A stretch of 64,000 nt of DNA from assembly GCA_947095535.1 (NCBI GenBank), contig OX352773.1, positions 86,958,670 to 87,022,669 of the forward strand, given 5' to 3'. Position numbers and translations under genes: made by a program. Source of the stretch: Poecilobothrus nobilitatus (taxonomy: Eukaryota > Arthropoda > Insecta > Diptera > Dolichopodidae). Each line of letters begins with the position of its first letter. Within the stretch, counting starts at the first letter, position 1. Shown one piece after another: positions 37,104 through 47,994 of this stretch. The notes under the pieces are model-generated. The model worked only from the letters and a program-made list of their open reading frames with translations. It searched no databases and had not been told where the DNA came from.

Positions 37104-39631
37104 TTAATATTATAAGATTTCTACCATTTTTTTCGTATACTAATTAATGATTTGACTTGAATAAATATAGCGAATGAATATTATGTGGAATAATTTAGCT
37201 AAGTATATTAAGAGTTCAGACTTTCAGTTATCTCAATTTTCCCAGTAGTTACACTCAGTACTTTGTCATACCTTTTTTTAACTATAGTATCTATCATATA
37301 ACCAGACATAACCATAAGTATATAACAAAAAAATTTTGGAAGAACACTTATCAAAAAAGTAAATTATTAAGATTTTTATTTTATATTTTTATTTTATATT
37401 TTTATTTAATACTTATTACTAATACATATATACAAATATACTTATTTTGTTTTCTTTTCATATTTTAACCCTCAATCGCCATCGATAAAATAGATAATAA
37501 TTTTCTTCGGTTTAAAATTCTATTATATTATCAATAAGTCAAAATAAATTGACTCTTAAGTCTTAAATTCTATACTTTAAGTCGAATTTCATCTCATGTT
37601 TCAAGAATTTGAACAATTTTTCAATTAAATCACAAATTAACGAACCCATCTACTTAATTCTTAAAAAACATAAAAATATTTTAACTTTTATGCAAAATTC
37701 AAAATAGAAAAATACACTTTAATTTGTGAATAAACTAATTATTTTCTAATAAACTAATTATAATTAGTCTATTATAACAGACAGTTAAAGTCGCCTTTAT
37801 AGGAGAGCTACTTAATGTAAAAAATACTAATAATGATGTTAGAATACGAGAACTCATAAATTCTAGTTTATTCAGATATTTTTTAATTACACTAAGCCAA
37901 TATAATCTATCATAAATTATTGAATTCTAATTTTATTGCCCCAGATTTTTGGAGTGAAAGAAAAATAATTCACTTTTTTTTGTAAAGTGTAATATGCAAA
38001 CGTCAAAATTGATACTCAGTTTGTATATCCAATCATATTCATAACACAGATAAGACATGACACAAACAATTGCAAAAAGAAACGGATTAGCGGCGACATA
38101 TTAATAGCCGTTACACATAAAACAAATTATATAAAAACAGACGTATATGTATTAGGAAAACCATATAATATAATGTAATCGTTTTTTAATTGAACCAACT
38201 TAAGTGTTATCGCATTATAATATATTTAAATTCAATGATACATTAACAAAAGTACAATTATATATATAAGTAATATATCTTCGCCGTTAAAAAAATGTCG
38301 CAACAGTAAACAGAGGTTAAAAAATAACAGACTAGAAAACAAAAAATGTCAAAAAAAAAAAAAGTTTAATGACCGTAATCAAATAATCATTAAAAAAAAA
38401 ACAAAATAAAACAAAAAAAATACTTAGTTTTGATTTTTAGAATATAAGAACAAAACAAAACAAAAAAAAAAAAGTATTAGAAACAGGAAAAGGTACTAAA
38501 ATTCCCACATCTATCAAAATATATTCTAACAATAAAATTATACTATAGCAATTTTGTAGTAACTATATATGTATAACCACTTATAGCTTAATACTTTATA
38601 ACATGGTGTGTTAAAGTAACAAAATTAAAAGAAAAGCTAAGTAAAAAGAGAAAACACAAAATATTTTCTAAAATGTGTACCTACCTATAAAATACTGTAA
38701 AGTATTCTGTAATATAAGATATAGTATAAATAAATAAAAACAAGAATGTATAACTTATACCCTACGATTTCCTATTATTCTTACTAATAAAAACGTAAAA
38801 ATACAAGTAATTTTTCTCTAATTAATTACATTTGTCTTTTTTTTCTGTCTTTTGTTATTTTCATTTTCAAAAATCAAGACTCAATCATTATTTTTGACGT
38901 GGTTTCGCTTCATTAAATTTTAAAATGTGATTAAACGTGTGAAATATATGACTGACTGACTGTAACTTTATTATTTTTCATAGTTATAATAAACTTAGTT
39001 TTTTTATTTGCAGTGATGGATAAAAAGCACTTCTTAAATTCTATATAGGTATATGTATTTTAGAGAAAAGTTTCAAAAAATATCGCAGAAGAGACGTAAA
39101 TTATTTCTATTAACTCACAGCTGTAGATATTAATATTGTATAAATTTGTATAAGGTAAACGGCTATAATTTAGTCCTATGGCTGTATTATCGTTCTAAGA
39201 CAGATTTTTAGTTATAACTTCGTTAAATATTTAAATAAAATAAAGTAAGCCATGCATAAGATTTGGTATGTTTCTATTGTAATTTTTTTTAAATTTCACG
39301 TCAAGTTCTCTTTTCGATGGTTTTTAAATTCATTTTAAAAAAGTTAGTGGCGTGAGTTGTGCTGTTGTTGTAAAAATTTTCTACAAAAGTTCTTGATTAA
39401 AAAAAAAAAAATTTTTAGTGTTTCCGTCAAAAATTTAAGTTGGTTATTTACCTTACCTAACTTTTAATTACAAACAATAAATATACGTTTAAATTTCTTT
39501 TATTAATTTTTAATTGGTTTGCAAAATGTAGTTATTAACTATAAAAATAAAATCGATCGAAATTTAGAAACATCTTTTTAAAATAATGTACATAATATAG
39601 TAATTATTTTTTTAAGTACTTACTTCTTAAA
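37104..39631. other. AT-rich spacer, no gene seen
   Basis: About 2.5 kb of A+T-rich sequence with A-runs near 38,340-38,480 and no exon-like frame. Confidence 0.4.
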
Positions 39632-39641
39632 ACACGTTTTT

Positions 39642-39810
39642 TTTGCATTTATCTGCCACATAAATGGGGACAGGAAAACATATTCTTTCCTGTTCAGCTG
39701 TGGCTGTAAATGTCGTAACTGGAAATAACTCTTACGACGTGTGTGGGATTCGAATCCATACTCCCTCGATATTTACAGCGTATTTTATACGCTGTTACCC
39801 ACTAGGTCAC
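39642..39810 (-). mobile_element. SINE family A copy, reverse, slightly 5'-truncated
   Basis: The minus strand starts GTGACCTAGTGGGTAACAGC, a few bases into the usual head, then has the hairpin, the B-box GGATTCGAATCCCAC and the tail GGCAGATAAATGC plus an A-run. ACACGTTTTT flanks it at 39632-39641 and 39811-39820, a 10-bp target duplication. Confidence 0.88.
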
Positions 39811-39820
39811 ACACGTTTTT

Positions 39821-40022
39821 ATTTAAATTAATATCAGCATTTGAAACTTTTTTTATTGTATAATGTAAAAACCATTTATCGTCCTATATTTTTTTTACAA
39901 ATTATCATGTTACATTTTAAAACAGTGTAGGTCGATTTTACGTACATAGAATAGCTCGATATTAGGATCAATTGTACTTTATGCTTGTTTTTGATTATTT
40001 TTAGGAATATTTACTTAGGAAA
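39821..40022. other. AT-rich interval, possible left part of a pogo element
   Basis: A CAGTGTAGGTCGATTTTACG word at 39924 looks like a pogo-type terminus, and TTATCGTCCTAT (39876-39887) is inverted at 40359-40370 (ATAGGACGATAA). The element limits are not certain. Confidence 0.35.
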
Positions 40023-40184
40023 ATGTCTAAAAGAAGAAACTATAATATTGAAAGGTTACAAGAGGCATTAAAAGCCTTTCGAAATAATGAAATTTCGACA
40101 TATGCAGCCAGTAAAAAATTTGGAATACCGAAATCTACTCTATTAAACAATAAAAAAAATATAATGGTGAAATTCGACATATAG
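40023..40184 (+). pseudogene. Pogo-type transposase N-terminus (Psq helix-turn-helix)
   Basis: The 53-codon frame starts MSKRRNYNIERLQEALKAFR and goes on with ISTYAASKKFGIPKSTLLNN. This is the Pipsqueak-type helix-turn-helix (x-L-x-x-A-L-x-x-h, then A-A-x-x-F-G-h-P-x-S-T-L) that opens pogo/Tigger-type transposases and binds the element ends. The frame closes at a TAG. In the next frame RHIGKQTVLSNLKEEKIV resembles the following linker, which points to a frameshift near 40,165. The rest of the transposase, including the DDE catalytic part, is missing. It could instead be a host gene domesticated from pogo, but the early stop and missing remainder argue for a dead copy. Confidence 0.7.
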
Positions 40185-40685
40185 GGAAACAAACCGTTTT
40201 AAGCAATCTCAAAGAAGAAAAAATTGTCACTACAAAATTGTCATTGACTTTAATTTAATTAATTTTGTTTAAATAGATATTTATGCTTACTTATTTATAC
40301 TTACTTACTTTACTTATTTACATTCCTATTTAAAGATAGGACACAATTAGGTACAGCAATAGGACGATAATAGGAGAATGAAATTTTTGACGGAAGAAAT
40401 GATGTACAAGCTACCAAAATTTTTCAAATTAATTTATTTTATTTAATTTTAATTAAAATTAGAAGGCAGAGAACGTAACCTTTAATAAAGTATATATACT
40501 TTTATACATATTACCGTTTACATATGTACATATCTGACGGAATAATAACCCCGCTTTTCAAAATCCTGCCAAGGTAAAAGCTTTTTTGTAATTTGATTTG
40601 TTTTTTATTTTTATTGCAGAGAAAAAAAAACTTGTAAATTACTCATAATATTCGTTTTAAGTATATAAATTAAAAATAAATTTTT
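40185..40685. other. AT-rich spacer, no gene seen
   Basis: Contains the right arm of the 12-bp inverted repeat at 40359-40370; nothing else recognised. Confidence 0.35.
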
Positions 40686-40925
40686 ATCTGACCAATGCTG
40701 CAGTGCGTAAGTCACCGGTCTTTCAGACGAAAGGTCTCGGGTTCAAACTCCGGTCAGGTCAAAAATAATATATAAAATATATTAAAATAATGTAAACCAA
40801 ATATTAAATATAATTATAATTGAATATTTGCACCGAAATGGTCCCCATGCTAAAGGCAAAAGGGTTCTAAAAATATCAGTAGATATTTATATCTGCACGA
40901 TATAATATAAAAAAAAAAATAAAAT
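40686..40925 (+). mobile_element. SINE B-like copy with a different tail
   Basis: The head, ACCAATGCTGCAGTGCGTAA with GGGTTCAAACTCCGGTCAGG, has a good B-box (40739-40757) and matches the head of family B. The tail words (CCGAAATGGTCCCCATGCTA, GGCAAAAGGGTTCTAAAAAT) are not found in the other B copies, so it may be a subfamily or a separate tRNA-derived SINE. It ends in an A-rich run. Confidence 0.55.
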
Positions 40926-42339
40926 AAAATAATATTTAAAAATTAAAATAGTTACTTATTGCTAATAATTAAAGTGAAACAAAAGTATCCTATAATTATG
41001 TTTTAATGAATATATTAAATTAAATTTTTGGAAATCGAACTTATGAAGTTAAACTGAAAAAATTAACGTCTGGCTGAATGTCTTTAAAGAACAATGAAGA
41101 GAATACATAAAATAATAAACAATACAATATTGTAAAAAATTATCATATCGAAAGTGTACATCGGTATATATAAAAAAAACTACAAACATACGTATGTACA
41201 TATATATGTTATGGATCATTAGTCATTTATGAAACAATTTTAAAACCACCATCATATAATCATTTTGTTATCATTATCATCATCGTTTTGTTATTACTTA
41301 TTATGGATGTATGGCAATATATTATGTACTAACATATATTGCCTTTTATATTTCACTTAAGTATACATTTATTTTTGTTTTTATCCGTCCATCACTAACA
41401 AAATAAATGCAAATAATGTATTGTATTGTATTACTTAAGTATATATTTGTTTTATTTCAGTCACTTAATACACGGTGTACTTTGATTGTGTTAAATAAAA
41501 AAAAAAAAAACAAATGAAAAAAATAAATTTTAATAAAATGTTAGGTAACAACAACATTATATTCACATACTTTTATATACATATACAAGTATGTACCTAG
41601 ATATTATATGTATTATAATATGCAATAAAATGTTCATGACAGACTTGAAGACTGCAAAGACTATATATTATGTACATAGTTACCAGAATTTTTTAAATAC
41701 AAAAATTAAATAAAATTAAACGAAACCAGATAGAAAAATGCAAATAAAAATGCCAATACATATAACTATTATACATTAACAAATCATTGATTCATTGTGT
41801 GATCATCAATAGGAGCATTATAATGCTTTAATAAGTTGCAACTTGCTTGCTATTTAAATAATATTTTATTCATTAATTGTAAATGTAAGGAAGGGGAAAA
41901 AAAACTCATTATTGTTTAAATTATTATGCGGGTTTTGTATTTAAAAATTAAAAAATCTAATAAGTACTGATGTAAAATCAATTCAATTAATTGAACTGGT
42001 CATAGATTATAATTTTATAATATGTATGTATTATGGTAAATAGTATTGAAAATCATTCAAAAGTTTTGACCTAGGATAATTACACATTAAAAGAAAATGT
42101 GTAACACCTACATAATATGTAGGTACATACTTATCACATTTGTAAATTTATAAATTTAGACCACTTGGCTTTTGTAAGTTTATGTAATAAATTTTCTCTT
42201 ATACATAGCTATTTTTAAGTTAAACAAAAATTATGTAATATATTTAAATAAAAAAGCCTTCTTAAGTTCTTTTTTAGTTATTCTATTAGATAAATTTTAC
42301 AACTTACTCTACTTAATTCATTTAATATTCGAAGAGAAA
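40926..42339. other. AT-rich spacer, no gene seen
   Basis: A+T-rich sequence with poly(A) and TA-rich runs; no exon-like frame. Confidence 0.4.
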
Positions 42340-42665
42340 AGCTATACTAACACTTGATCTGATGCTAAAAAAAGCTCACCCCGAAAAGATAACAGTAACC
42401 ATATCTATGCAGGGGATGCGGGCAATAAACAGAAATATTACTTCACGTTCTGTGCTAATGCCCGAACTTCGCATTCCAAAGGCGAAGAACCTTGGGGGAA
42501 GAACTGGGAAAGCTTCTCTGAAGTTAGAATGCTCAATCAGTGAGACGTTTCATGAAGGGTATAGATTAGCATGATGAGATACTGTAGGAGGCAAGCGGAC
42601 CATTGAGCAGGAGATCAAAACGGATCGCAAGGCCTAGGTGTCAAGAGAACCACACACTCCTTTCG
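42340..42665. other. Compositionally distinct island of unknown origin
   Basis: About 325 bp with clearly more G and C than the flanks. It includes GCAGGGGATGCGGGCAATAA and GGCAAGCGGACCATTGAGCA. A 70-codon plus-strand frame (42,362-42,574) reads MLKKAHPEKITVTISMQGMR and onward with balanced composition, but matches no family I know. It is most likely a fragment of a transposable element, such as an untranslated region or an eroded coding end. A horizontally acquired or host exon fragment is possible but unsupported. Confidence 0.4.
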
Positions 42666-45600
42666 TAACAACAACACATGATCTATACTTTTAATACTAT
42701 ACAAAATCTCTAACCTAAAATTCAATCAGTTAAATAATAGTTAAAATAAGTATTTATATCTTTTTTTGTATTTATATATTTTTTAAAAGTGTCTATGTCA
42801 CGTATAAAACTTACAATTAAAAAAAAATTTTTTTTAGGTAAATATAAATACATTTATTAATACTTACTTACATAATACATATATAATAAAATAAAAAAAA
42901 AAGAATGGTCAATTTATTATTAATTTAATTCACTTTCACATTTTATAAAATTGTAACAAAATCATAAAAAAAAAAAAAAACGCTATTCCTGAAATATCCA
43001 TCCATTACAAATACAATAATGTAAATTTACCTAAATTTCAAAACTAAGTTTTAATTTTTTGAAATCAAACCAATAAGTATGTATATAAAATAAAATGAAA
43101 ATGAAATTCAACCAACACATTTTAGTCTTTTTTTTTCTGTTCCTTCTAAAACTTTCAAAATCGCAAAACAGCAAAACTTTTTTTTTCGCATATTAAATAG
43201 TTATAATAATTATTAAATTTAAAATGATTCACTCAATCCATTTCTCTACAATAAAATAATATTAAATAAGTATAAATTGTTTTTGCTTTTTTTTTTTATG
43301 AAACTTCCAAAATGGTAAACACATCATACATATTATTAAAATATAGGTACCTACTTAATATGCTTTGTTGGCAATTTTATTTTTATTTTTATTATTTAAC
43401 TGCTATTATTTGAAATATAATGTGGTATTTTCAATATTTGAATATTATAACTAGCAATAACTAGTACTTAACATACAAAATATGATAGCAGTATGACAGG
43501 AAGCTGGAGCTCTTTCAAAATAAACACAAAAATTTATTACTATTTAAGTGTATAATAAAAATTTTGCCGGATAAAATTTATTTTTAGTTTTCTAAGTAAC
43601 ATTTTAAACGTGTAATTTATTATTAGATACCAATATAAACAACGTCCAACTATTATTTGTCATCAGAAAATCAGAAAAAAATTTGGAAAAAAAAACAAAA
43701 CGATGTTATAAGCAACTAAATAAAAATAAAATCAACAAAAAAGCTAAATAGTTAATATTCACAAAATTTTTTTTTATCTCTAAACAACGAAAAAACACAA
43801 TGAAATTTAAATTTTTTTTTTTTTTTTTTGAAGAAAACTCTTTGTTTCAAATTTATCTGTGATATGTATCTGAAACAATAGGTAATATGATTTAAAAAAA
43901 AAAAAAATTAATAAATAAATAAATATTAGAGTGTATAGCAAAACAACAAAATGCTTGACTATATTATATATATGTACCTATACTTATTAGTTATTATACT
44001 TAATATGATTTCTATTATATATTTTCAGATTCTGATAAACATAAATATTAAATTTATCAGACAAATTTTATCTTATTATTATTACATATTACTAGTGTAA
44101 CTGATACACGTATCTATTCATTAATAATTAATTTAAAAAAAAAAAATTAATTTATACTTAGTTAGTTCAATTTCATTCATTTTTTTAAATAACTTTAAAA
44201 TTAAGTTGAATAGATTTCAAAATCTGATGAAATCGCCGAATGAATGAAAAAATAATATTTACTTAAAACATTTTCTAAATATACTTACGTACGAGGTACA
44301 AGTTTACTTGTTAGTAAGTATGTATATTCAAATATTTTTAAAAATTTATTAAATACAGTTTTTTGAATTTTTAGTTTCAATTTTTTTGTAAGATAAAGTT
44401 AAAATTCTTAAAATTTTTATTTTCTCTTTTTATGCTAACAAATGGCAGGCAAATATAAAATCTTGCGAGAGAGTTAGGATTAACTATTAAATATATTAAA
44501 ACAAATCTGTCTAAATAAAATAAGAAAAATATCTGTCTTAAATAACATAAAATAATAAGAAAATTATAAAAATTAAAATAAAATTATAAAAAAAAAAAGA
44601 AAAAAAGTTGTTAAATTAGAATTTGTTTCTTAGAAATGGTTTAACTTACTTAGAAATGTGTTAACTTAAGGTACTTATTTTTTTTTAATCAAAATAAATT
44701 TGAATGAGATAGAACCACATTATACTTATACCTATTTAACAAAATTGACTAATGATACCGAGCTTCAATTGTACTTCTACGAAAATAAACAAAATAAATC
44801 TAAATTATTAGTTATAATAAAAGTTATAAAAAGCCTGTATTATAACTGCATTTTTCTTTCTAAAAATGACATAAAAAATTAACATAAAAATTAATTAAAT
44901 AAAAAAAGCACAAATTTTGAAAATCATCGAAGATCTAAACAATATTAAAAAGTTAAAACTGTATGTAACTACTTAGGCTTGTCTTATTAAGGCGCACATT
45001 TCAAAATACAGAAATTCAAAATACAGAAAATTCAAATCAGTTTAAAACAATATAAAAAAAATTCAATACTTAATAAATCATTTGTAGGTTAGCATGCACT
45101 CAACAATACATTGCAGCAAACCAAAATATCTTCCAGTTAATCCAATATGTACATATATGTAGTTAAATATATAAAGAAACAACATATAAATACAACATAA
45201 AATATTTAATATTTATATTTACTCAATTGATTAGAAATATTTTAAAATATTTATATGATAATTGATAAGTAATCTAATCGAATAAAGGAGAAAATAAAAA
45301 ATATCAAAATAAATCAAAATATCTTTAAAAAATTTTTAATCATATTAACATTTAACTAATGCATCAAAAAAAAAAAAAAGTTTCCAAAATATTAATTAAT
45401 TAATGGTACATATTTTCTTTTATTGTTAAGTACCTATTAAAAAAAAATCGATAATATAAAATATGTTTTAAATATTTTATTTAAATTATTTACAAAAACC
45501 TGATTCTAAAAATTTCTACATACATAAGTTCATACATTGGTACATTTTTTAACAAAATCAATATTTTTTATTAACTTCAAGAATTAACTTTCCACAAGAA

Positions 45601-46376
45601 AATTTATAAATTTAAGCAGATTTAAGTTAATATTTAAAATAAAATCTCTATTCACTTTTCAGGAATGAACATTTATCGATTTTTTTCAAAAATTAAAATA
45701 AAACAAAAAAAAAAATAGAAAAAAAAACAAATATGGTTATCTACGTGATAAAAAAATAAAATAAAATAAGTAAATAAACATCATATTATTATTATGTATT
45801 TATAAATAAATATATTGAGTATTTAATAATATGTATGTGCATATGTATACTATTGTTAAATTTTAAAACTTATTTTTTTTTTTTTAAATATATTATTATG
45901 AAAATTTTTCTATACTTTGGAAAATAAAAATTTATAAACATTTAATGTTGTTGTTGTTTCGTATTATGCTTTTCTAAGTTTTTCTTTTTCTTCTATGATG
46001 AAAGAAAACGTAAAAGAAAATTTAATATAAAATAACAATTCAATTTTTCATTCAATTACGTTTTTTTTTTTATTATAAATTATTCCTAAAAATTTGATGA
46101 AATATTGAGAAAAAAAAAGTTAAAAAAAAAAAGAAAGAAACAATAGAATAAAAACCTGTTCTATTTTTTTCTGTTTCCTTTTTGCTTAGTTTTTCTTTTT
46201 TTTTAATTTCACCTGAACATTTTTTTTTTTTTTTTGTATCATATCATATTGTTTAAATGCATACACATATTATGTATTTACATTAATAAAGAAAATTTAA
46301 TGTTGCACTTGACTTGAATTTTTTTTTAGTTAACAATTACTTTTTATCAATTTACCTATTAATTTTGTTTATTTTC
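42666..46376. other. AT-rich sequence, probably intron of the minus-strand gene at 46,973
   Basis: About 3.7 kb with very high A+T and no recognisable exon. The exon ending at 46,407 has a donor site facing this region, so it is expected to lie in that gene's first coding intron. Confidence 0.45.
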
Positions 46377-46406
46377 TTAAAAATTTGTTTCTTTTTTTAT
46401 TCTTAC

Positions 46407-46973
46407 CTTGACAGTGATATTATGATGTTGATGCTTTATTCCAGTATTTAATGGCGGTTTAATTGTTGCTGATGCTGAAGATGTACCACTACCAGCACTA
46501 TTATTTTCAATGTTAATCTTGTTTCCTAAATTATCATTTCCAATTCCTCCACTGCCTATTGTCGTTGATGGTGATGAACCTGATAATGAAGAAATTGAAG
46601 CTGCATTTCCAGATTTTCCTGCCCCATTTGTTGATGCTGTCGATGACGCAGAAGCTGTATCTCTTTTATGACGTGCTTTTTGTAATATATCATCAATATC
46701 ATTTAAATTATTATTGCTATTAACATTATTTTCAACATATTTATTTATTATTAATGGTTTACGTATTGCATTTATTTCTTCAGTTAAATCAACGTGTAAT
46801 AATTCTGGTTTATCACCATATCGAATACAATTTATATTTGGTAAATTAATTAATAATAAATTAAAAAATAAAAATATTGCGGATGTTATTTTAAATGCAG
46901 ATAACTTAAAATTAAAAAAATACGATGATAATAATTTTGGCATTTTTGCTGCCTTTTTTTTCTTTTTTAACAA
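46407..46973 (-). CDS. First coding exon of an unrecognised secreted or membrane protein
   Basis: The frame from the ATG at 46973 encodes 189 residues and ends at a near-perfect 5' splice site, CAAG|GTAAGA (GT at 46406-46405); reading past it gives a stop after nine codons. Residues 29-49 are a strongly hydrophobic segment (FKITSAIFLFFNLLLINLPN) after a lysine-rich start, fitting a signal sequence or anchor. Met-11 (KMPKLLSS) is an alternative start that makes a more typical signal peptide. After it comes IRYGDKPELLHVDLTEEINA, well behaved and probably conserved. RHKR at 101-104 is a furin-like cleavage site. A long Ser/Thr/Gly/Asn-rich linker (105-180) follows. N-glycosylation sequons occur at N157 (NNS) and N185 (NIT). 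I do not recognise the family. The missing C-terminal exons must lie at lower coordinates, in this strand's downstream direction. It lies about 1 kb downstream of the SRP receptor gene, on the same strand. Confidence 0.75.
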
Positions 46974-47753
46974 AACAATTGAATTAATTTTTTTTTAATT
47001 ACATACTCATTTGGATTTTTTTTTTTTTGGTTATTATTTTGGTTAGATACCACAAATCACTATAAGTATTGGTATATGTATATACACTATTTTATTTTTT
47101 AAAACGAAACTTATAAATATATAAAATAGCTAAATTATATTTTTATAATAGCTAAATATATTTTTAACAAAATTTAATTTTAATGGATGCACGACGTTTT
47201 TTTTTTATATGAAATATTATAATATACGATGTATATTTTTTTTAATTTTGGGATTTTATAACTCTTTTTTACTAATTTTTATTACTATTACAAAATTTTT
47301 CCACAACCACTTAACTTGCGACGTAAACGAATACTAAAAAAAATAAAAAATCTGTGCCTGTGCTGCGTCTTTCTTTTGCTTTGCTACTTTTCAATTTTCA
47401 TGGTAAACAAATGTCAAAAATGACATTTCAATGAATCAGTATTCAGTAGCAGTACAGTAAACATTTATCAGTGTTACCGTTACTATTAAGTGAGAAATTA
47501 TTATTGAACAATATTATGAAATTTAAATAAAAATAGACATATTTTTAAGTTTTTATATCTGTATTATAAAATTAGAATAAAATTTACATAGAATTAAAAC
47601 AATTTAATTTAGTTTTAGTAAAAGGAAGCTTTTAATATTTTGCATTATGTATATTTTTTGATTACTAATTATAATTGTAATTTTTTATTCAATTTTCGAG
47701 TAAAAAATTTTAATTTCGTTGAACTGAGGAATAAAACATGCTTTTAAAAAGCT
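46974..47753. other. Intergenic interval between the two minus-strand genes
   Basis: It should hold the 5' untranslated region and promoter of the gene starting at 46,973. The stretch 47,300-47,460 is somewhat less AT-biased (CTTGCGACGTAAACG, GTGCCTGTGCTGCGTC) and includes a small palindrome, ATGTCA-AAAA-TGACAT (near 47,411-47,426). That would be a reasonable place for the promoter, but no core element can be assigned. Confidence 0.35.
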
Positions 47754-47759
47754 TTTATT
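47754..47759 (-). promoter_or_regulatory. Candidate polyadenylation signal of the SRP receptor gene
   Basis: On the minus strand this reads AATAAA, about 235 bases beyond the stop codon. It is the first such hexamer after the stop that does not overlap the coding end. In such AT-rich DNA the hexamer can arise by chance. Confidence 0.3.
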
Positions 47760-47994
47760 ACAAATTAAAAAACTTCTAAAGGTGAATTTATAAATAAAAA
47801 TGGGAAAAATAATTAACAATAAAATAACAACACAGAAAATTATTTTTAAAAAAATACAAATAGAAATATTTAATAAATTAACTTTTTTTAATTTTCAAAG
47901 TATGTAAATTATATTAATTTAATTTTGCCCCCTTGCTATTTCCATCAAAAAACAAAACAATATTTTTGTTTGTTCCCTTGTTTCATTAAATTAT

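Noticed and set aside
46714..46998. 94-codon plus-strand frame
   Set aside because: Antisense to the signal-peptide exon; hydrophobic only because the opposite strand is AT-rich.
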